Source: Deinococcus aerophilus
GTDB lineage: Bacteria > Deinococcota > Deinococci > Deinococcales > Deinococcaceae
DNA length: 64,000 nt
Reading direction: 5' to 3'
Assembly: GCF_014647075.1 (NCBI RefSeq)
Contig: NZ_BMOM01000013.1
Coordinates: 21,401-85,400, forward strand
Under the pieces are notes generated by a model. The model did not search any database and had not been told where the DNA came from. It was given only the letters and a program-made list of their open reading frames with translations. Position numbers and translations under genes: made by a program. Below are positions 57,730-64,000 of the stretch, piece by piece; within the stretch, counting starts at the first letter, position 1, and each line of letters starts with the position of its first letter.

Positions 57730-59622
57730 TCATGCCAGCGGGGGGTGAGAATCAAGGGGGGAGGCGGCGCCGTCCTTCTCCTCGTCCTGCATGGTCCGTG
57801 GCAGGGCAGCGGCGGCCAGCCACTCGCCCTCGCGAACCAGCACGACATGGTGCTGGGTGACGGGCAGCACCAGCAGGTCGTGCAGGATCAGGGCCGGATG
57901 GCCGGGCAGAATCGCGGCCAGCTCGCCCTTGAAATCCCGGCGCAGCGTCAGACTGCGGCCACCCACCTGCAGGTGCAGCGGTTCGTCGCGCAGACGCACG
58001 CCGGCAAAGGTGCCGTCGGCTGGTAACTCGACCAGTGGCAGGTCGGGCAGCGTGCCCGGGCTCCCTGAGGACAGGGGCTCGGGGTGGTGGGCGGCGGTGT
58101 GCAGCGCCTCGGTCAGCCGGTGGGCCAGCTCGGCGCTCAGGTGCAGCGCCGCCGCCGCGTCCTGAATGTGGCGGGCCGCCTCGCGGGGGGGCAGGGCGGT
58201 GAGCTGGCCCTGCAGGGTGTCCACTCCCCGGCGCGCAAACTGCAGCAGGGCTTCGTGTGACGCGGCGTGATAGGGCTGGGCGCTGAGGGGAGAGAGCGCC
58301 GCCGCATTCACCCGCTGATCGCGCAGCAGCTGGGCGGTGGCCCGGGCCAGCCGCAGCGCAGCGTACGCCCCGGCCGGTTCCATCAGCAGGGCCACCGCCC
58401 GTCCCAGCGACGCCCGGCGGGCCAACTGCTGCTGTGGCCGGGTCTGCGCCCGCAACAGCAGGTGGCTGCCGCTCACGAAGGCCCGGAAACCCCCGCCCGG
58501 CAGCTCCAGCGTCACGCTGCGCTCCGCTGCCCCGGCCTGCGGACGCAGCAGGGCCACGGTCTGGTCAACCTGCAATTGCCAGTTGTGGTGGATCCGCTGC
58601 CAGCTGAACTCGCTACTCCGCCAGCGCAGTGCGGTGCCGCCGTCCAGATTCACCACCAGTTCATCTGAGCCGTCGTCCGGCGCGTGCAGGGCCAGGCGCG
58701 GCTGTTCCGCATACAGAATGCGGTGATGGGGCAGCGTTCCGGCGGCGGCGTGGGGATCGCAGTCCAGTACGGTGTCCAGGCGCTGCGCCAGGATGCGCGT
58801 CGCCTCGCGGATGGCGGGGCGCTCACGGGGGTCACGCGCCGGGGGGTGCTGTTCGCGCAGCGAGTCCAGCAGGGTCTGACGGGCCCCGGAGCCCAGCGGC
58901 TCACGCTCGGCCGCTGCCAGCCGGGCCTGCCAGACATCCTCATCGGGATGGCGCGGAAAGGGATTCTCGTGAATTTCCGACAGGGCCGTCTGCAGCCGGA
59001 TGCGCCCGTCGCCGCTGAGCAGCAGCTGCACCAGGGCGCCTGCCAGGTGCTCCAGGACCTCGGGATCATGCAGGCTCAGCAGCGGATCGTGCGCCGCCGG
59101 AACGGCCAGGGCCGTGGTTCCCTGTCCCGACTGCCCGGCGCGTTCCGCATTCTCCAGCGCGGCATACAGCACCCTCAGGTTCAGTCGCCCCGGCTCACGC
59201 TGCCATTCCAAGAGCAGGTCGTGCAGGGTGCCGAACGCCCGGTCGCCCCAGGCGAGCAGGTGCAGGTCGCGCCAGGCCTGGGCCTCGGGCGAGCTGCCGG
59301 TCACCGAAGCTTCCCAGGTGGACGGCTCCGCGCTGTCCTGATGGCCGTGTCGGTGGTTCCCTGAGGCATTTTTCCGGTAATGCCGGTCCACCTCGGTAAA
59401 GCGCCGGTACAGGGCCGGGTCCAGCGGGGCGGGCAGCAGCAGTTCGCGCAGGTCGATCAGAGAGCGTTTGCCCCCCCGGGGTGTGCGGCCGGCCACCACG
59501 TCGGCGACCCGGTATTCGTACAGCTCAACGAGTTCGGCCCAGCGGTCGGGCGTTTCGCGTTCGACCCGGACGCTGCTGGACCAGTCGGTAATGGGCCTGT
59601 TGCCGCCGGACCGGCGGCTCAT
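57730..59622 (-). CDS. Large orphan protein of unknown function
   Basis: 630 residues, not recognised. No signal peptide or membrane helix. The N-terminal part (1-260) is mostly helical and acidic; about 300-400 is beta-rich (LALHAPDDGSDELVVNLDGGTALRWRSSEFSW, RSVTLELPGGGFRAFVSGSHLLLRAQ); helices follow at 400-500 (LGRAVALLMEPAGAYAALRLARATAQLL); and it ends with a beta domain (FAGVRLRDEPLHLQVGGRSLTLRRDFKGELAAIL). It is divergent from the Ser/Thr kinase gene. Could be a partner or target of the kinase; that is a guess from position. Confidence 0.7.
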   Translation of the reverse strand: MSRRSGGNRPITDWSSSVRVERETPDRWAELVELYEYRVADVVAGRTPRGGKRSLIDLRELLLPAPLDPALYRRFTEVDRHYRKNASGNHRHGHQDSAEPSTWEASVTGSSPEAQAWRDLHLLAWGDRAFGTLHDLLLEWQREPGRLNLRVLYAALENAERAGQSGQGTTALAVPAAHDPLLSLHDPEVLEHLAGALVQLLLSGDGRIRLQTALSEIHENPFPRHPDEDVWQARLAAAEREPLGSGARQTLLDSLREQHPPARDPRERPAIREATRILAQRLDTVLDCDPHAAAGTLPHHRILYAEQPRLALHAPDDGSDELVVNLDGGTALRWRSSEFSWQRIHHNWQLQVDQTVALLRPQAGAAERSVTLELPGGGFRAFVSGSHLLLRAQTRPQQQLARRASLGRAVALLMEPAGAYAALRLARATAQLLRDQRVNAAALSPLSAQPYHAASHEALLQFARRGVDTLQGQLTALPPREAARHIQDAAAALHLSAELAHRLTEALHTAAHHPEPLSSGSPGTLPDLPLVELPADGTFAGVRLRDEPLHLQVGGRSLTLRRDFKGELAAILPGHPALILHDLLVLPVTQHHVVLVREGEWLAAAALPRTMQDEEKDGAASPLDSHPPLA

Positions 59623-59824
59623 GCGGGCGCGCCCGGCGTGCGGGTGGCGGTGGCGGCGGTGCCGTGTCCTGGTGACCCCATCATGCTGGGCTCAGTATGG
59701 CGGGGCAGTTCCTACAAAATACTCTCCGGTGCCGGAAACGGCAGGGGCGCAAAAGGTTTAAAGTGCTGTGAGATCCAGGGTTGTAAGGGCCACGCAAGGG
59801 CCGGCAGCTATAAATGGAGGAGAG

Positions 59825-59871
59825 ATGACCTTATTGCGCTGGCTTTCCCCCTTCTATACGCGCGGTCGGGA

Positions 59872-59875
<4 letters not shown>
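59825..59875 (+). CDS. Possible 16-codon leader peptide ahead of the Ser/Thr kinase
   Basis: A GGAGGAG ribosome site is immediately followed by an ATG frame coding MTLLRWLSPFYTRGRE. Its TGA (59873-59875) overlaps the kinase ATG (59872) as ATGA. The kinase itself has no comparable ribosome site, so it probably depends on translation of this short frame. Confidence 0.55.
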
Positions 59876-62014
<2,139 letters not shown>

Positions 62015-62022
<8 letters not shown>

Positions 62023-62293
62023 ACCGGTCCAGGCCACGGGGCGGCTGCCGGTCCTGACCCTGTATACCCGTCAGGGCTGCCACCTGTGCGAGCAGGCCGC
62101 CGAACAGCTGACCCGGCTGGACTTCCGGTTCGAGCCGGTGGACATAGATGCCGACGCGGACCTGAAGCAGCGCTACGGCCACGACGTGCCGGTGCTGGCA
62201 CTGGGGGGGCAGACGCTGCTCAAGGGCGTGCTGAGCCCGGCACGCCTGAGCGCCCTGAAGCTGCGGCTGCTGCGCGAGAATCCGGCGCGCTGA
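62015..62293 (+). CDS. Glutaredoxin-family protein
   Basis: 92 residues. Thioredoxin fold of the NrdH/DUF836 type with redox motif C22-H-L-C25 (LYTRQGCHLCEQAAEQL), cis-Pro in GHDVPVLALGG and a final helix. It probably reduces disulfides or acts with a redox partner. It starts 8 nt before the kinase gene ends, indicating coupled translation; a functional tie with the kinase is possible but unproven. Confidence 0.88.
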
Positions 62294-62318
62294 ACGGTCT
62301 GGCCCCGGCCTGTGGCGC

Positions 62319-62324
62319 TATGGT
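62319..62324 (+). promoter_or_regulatory. -10 box upstream of the ftsY leader frame
   Basis: TATGGT, 6 nt before the ATG at 62331. Confidence 0.45.
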
Positions 62325-62330
62325 GGGGGC

Positions 62331-62384
62331 ATGAACGCTTCCCTCTTCCTGCCTTTTGTGTCGCCGACCGGGGACCGCCCGTGA
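62331..62384 (+). CDS. Possible 17-codon leader peptide ahead of ftsY
   Basis: ATG 6 nt after TATGGT opens a frame coding MNASLFLPFVSPTGDRP. Its TGA (62382-62384) overlaps the ftsY GTG (62381) as GTGA. There is no ribosome site for either start, so a leaderless start followed by re-initiation at the GTG is the best reading. A longer ftsY start at 62312 exists but has neither promoter nor ribosome site. Confidence 0.5.
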   Translation: MNASLFLPFVSPTGDRP

Positions 62385-63337
62385 GCTGGCTTGAACGTCT
62401 GCGCAGCGGCCTGAGCAAGACCCGCCAGCAGATCAACGACACTGCCGGATTTCTGGGCAACGACGTGCGCGACGTGTTCACCAACCGCCTGGAAACGGTG
62501 GAGGACCTGGAATACGCCCTGATCGCCGCCGACGTGGGCCGCGCGGCCACCGAGGAAATCCTGGAAGATGTGCGCCGCAGCGAGGGCCGCAACCTGCAGG
62601 ACGCGCTGATGAGCGCCCTGACGCTGCAGCTGGAACCCGACGCCCGCCGCGCCGAGTTCCGCAAGCTGGGCTTTGCGCCGCAGGCCAGCCGCGTGTCGGT
62701 GGACCCGCGCGGGCATGTGGTGATGGTGATTGGCGTGAACGGGGTGGGCAAGACCACCACCATCGCCAAGCTGGGCCAGTACTACCAGAGCCGGGGCCGC
62801 GGCGTGATGTTCGCCGCCGGCGACACCTTCCGCGCCGCCGCCGGGGCGCAGCTCGGGGAGTGGGGCCAGCGCCTGGGGGTGCCGGTGGTTCAGGGCACCG
62901 ATGGGGGAGATCCCGCCGCCGTCGCCTTTGACGCGGCCAGCGCCCGCCGGGCACGCGGCACCGACCTGCTGTTCGTGGACACCGCCGGACGCCTGCACAA
63001 CAAGCACAACCTGATGGAAGAGCTGAAGAAGGTCCGGCGCGTCGTGGACAAGGCCGATCCCGGCGAACCCAGCGAGGTCTGGCTGGTGCTGGACGCCGTG
63101 ACCGGACAGAACGGCCTGCAGCAGGCCAAGAAGTTCCACGAGTCCACCCCGCTGACCGGCGTGATCGTCACCAAGCTCGACGGCACGTCCAAGGGCGGCA
63201 TTCTGGTGCCCATCGTGCGCGAGCTGGGCGTGCCCATCAAGTTCATCGGTGTGGGTGAGGGAGCCGGCGACCTGCAGCCCTTCGACAGCGCGGAGTTCGT
63301 GCGGGCGCTGTTCGATGTGGAGCTTCCCAGGAGCTAA
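62381..63337 (+). CDS. ftsY: Signal recognition particle receptor FtsY
   Basis: 318 residues, the compact NG form without an acidic A domain. N domain to about 100 (SWLERLRSGLSKTRQQI ... LEYALIAADVG). GTPase motifs: G1 GVNGVGKTTTIAKL, DTFRAAA, G3 DTAGRLHNKHNLMEEL, G4 TKLDGTSKGG and the closing GVGEGAGDLQPF. Docks ribosome-SRP complexes at the membrane for co-translational insertion. The start is a GTG that overlaps the stop of a 17-codon upstream frame. Confidence 0.95.
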   Translation: MSWLERLRSGLSKTRQQINDTAGFLGNDVRDVFTNRLETVEDLEYALIAADVGRAATEEILEDVRRSEGRNLQDALMSALTLQLEPDARRAEFRKLGFAPQASRVSVDPRGHVVMVIGVNGVGKTTTIAKLGQYYQSRGRGVMFAAGDTFRAAAGAQLGEWGQRLGVPVVQGTDGGDPAAVAFDAASARRARGTDLLFVDTAGRLHNKHNLMEELKKVRRVVDKADPGEPSEVWLVLDAVTGQNGLQQAKKFHESTPLTGVIVTKLDGTSKGGILVPIVRELGVPIKFIGVGEGAGDLQPFDSAEFVRALFDVELPRS

Positions 63338-63650
63338 CCGGACGCCGGGCAGTTCAGGGAACTTCAGGGCCGGGACCTCCGCAGGGCTGGGGCCGCCGGC
63401 CCTGTCCAGCGGGGGAGGGGCCGCGTGCCGGACTGTTCCCCGGCCTTTAGGCTTTCCTGACCCAGGCCCACAACCTTCTGACAGAACGGCGGCAGACTGC
63501 CATACGCGGTATCGTGCAGCTCAAGCACGCCATCCAGGAATCCGGACGGTCTGTCGGGGCTGATCTCCAGTGTCTTTGCCCGTCATCCCCTGCTTGCGCT
63601 GGCCGACGCGCGGTTCCGACCTCATCCTGAGATCAAGAGAAGGTGTTTTT
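63338..63650. other. Intergenic region between ftsY and the PAS-kinase-like fragment
   Basis: About 310 nt. It contains a GC-rich inverted repeat (GGGGCCGCCGGCCC region near 63391) and a TAGGCT (63449-63454) that resembles a -10 box but has no start codon at the proper distance. After an in-frame TAG, one plus-strand frame (about 63452-63625) reads AFLTQAHNLLTERRQTAIR then GIVQLKHAIQESG and stops. It has no start codon with a ribosome site, so it may be a gene remnant. Confidence 0.5.
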
Positions 63651-63923
63651 TTGTCTCACCACCAGGACGACCCAGGCCAGTCCGGTTCCCCCGAAACCGA
63701 CCGTGCAATGTCTCTGCGACGCCAGGCCGAGCGGCAGCTTCGGGCCTCCGGAGTCTCCGACGCGCATGGACTGGACGCCCCGGCCCTACGCGGCCACACG
63801 TGGAACCAGAAGTATCTGCTTCAGCAGCACGAACTGCAGGTGCATCAGATCGAGCTGGGTCTGCAGATGGAGGAGCTTGAGCGCAACAATGCGGAGCTTG
63901 AGCGCATGCGCGATGTCTACTAG
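63651..63923 (+). CDS. PAS/histidine-kinase-like N-terminal fragment ending at an IS
   Basis: About 90 residues. The core RRQAERQLRASG ... LLQQHELQVHQIELGLQMEELER is the linker that precedes PAS domains in many sensor kinases (usual form 'LHELQVHQIELEMQNEELR'). The stop TAG at 63921-63923 lies exactly where the IS begins, and no PAS or kinase domain follows. The start is unsure: a TTG at 63651 has GAAGG upstream; a GTG at 63643 and an ATG at 63708 are alternatives. Likely a truncated sensor gene, or an ORF whose natural stop was the IS target. Confidence 0.55.
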   Translation: MSHHQDDPGQSGSPETDRAMSLRRQAERQLRASGVSDAHGLDAPALRGHTWNQKYLLQQHELQVHQIELGLQMEELERNNAELERMRDVY

Positions 63924-64000
63924 GGTGTGTCCGCAAACCTTCAGAGCCACTCCATCAGGCAGGCAATCGTGACCATGGCCTCGAAATGACAGGCGCGTTT
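63920..64000 (-). mobile_element. End of an IS5-like insertion sequence, cut by the window
   Basis: From about 63924 (GGTGTGTCCGCAAACC) the sequence is unlike the neighbours. On the minus strand it holds the C-terminus of a transposase. CTAG at 63920-63923 fits the YTAR target site of IS5-type elements. The other end is outside the window. Confidence 0.6.
63941..64000 (-). CDS. Transposase C-terminus, partial
   Basis: The last 19 codons read KRACHFEAMVTIACLMEWL and stop at 63941-63943. The (R/A)xxxHFEAM(V/L)TxAxxxxWL pattern is the usual end of IS5-family DDE transposases. The remainder is beyond the window edge. Confidence 0.65.
   Translation of the reverse strand, partial: KRACHFEAMVTIACLMEWL

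Noticed and set aside
59809..59815. TATAAAT as the -10 box of the kinase transcript
   Set aside because: It would start the transcript inside or after the GGAGGAG ribosome site, making that site useless. No -35 at proper spacing was found.

Overview
The window is high-GC DNA from what is very probably a Deinococcus chromosome. This rests on gene content and gene order: a herA-nurA pair beside a Crp-family gene, a pilMNO-(P/W)-Q operon next to aro genes, and a large tellurium-resistance (Ter) locus. It also rests on the many genes whose start codon lies only 6-8 nt after a TANNNT -10 box, the mark of leaderless transcripts common in this genus. No tRNA, rRNA or CRISPR array was seen. The only mobile DNA is the end of an IS at the right edge.

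Layout. 1-3.3 kb: two paralogous ferritin-like proteins (one with a clear Tat signal), a TatA/E subunit, and an ECF sigma/anti-sigma pair. 3.3-9.7 kb: HerA-NurA DNA end-processing pair, a Crp/Fnr regulator with a repeat-rich promoter, a histone-deacetylase-like hydrolase, a four-CBS protein and a small P-loop kinase. 9.7-16.5 kb: an HNH endonuclease remnant, lipB-lipA, a GNAT, a coiled-coil protein, rplS, a HAD phosphatase and two exported proteins. 16.5-20.5 kb: a twin-ATPase ABC protein, a stomatin/NfeD pair, and rplM-rpsI.

20.6-31 kb: the shikimate operon aroC-aroK-aroB-aroQ with a trailing esterase, then the type IV pilus assembly operon pilM-N-O-P/W-Q, all on the minus strand. 31-40.6 kb: a lipoprotein and murF, divergent from an acetamidase through back-to-back leaderless promoters; fakA/asp23; pepA; a ParB-fold protein; and a secreted VWA protein with three 90-residue repeats.

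40.7-53.2 kb: one long plus-strand Ter locus. A DUF2786-like gene is followed by a predicted biosynthetic module (ATP-grasp, PRTase with TRSP domain, HAD, StiP-type PRTase, CitE-like lyase), then terB, terD, terA-like, terD-VWA fusion, terZ-like, terD and a TerC/DUF475 membrane protein. Stop/start overlaps within the module indicate co-translation. The module probably makes a small metabolite that works with the calcium-binding TerD proteins and the membrane TerC in a metal or oxidative stress response. That role comes from published comparative genomics, not from this sequence alone.

53.2-64 kb: a molybdopterin oxidoreductase overlapping a Mug-type DNA glycosylase; a membrane protein coupled to an alpha/beta hydrolase; a small exported protein; a large orphan gene divergent from a Ser/Thr kinase with a C-terminal NHL propeller; a glutaredoxin-like protein; ftsY; and a short PAS-kinase-like fragment ending exactly at an IS boundary.

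The most unusual layer is translational. Three genes (DUF2786-like, the Ser/Thr kinase and ftsY) are each preceded by a 12-17 codon open frame whose stop overlaps the main start by 4 nt (GTGA or ATGA). At least a dozen other genes carry leaderless promoter geometry.
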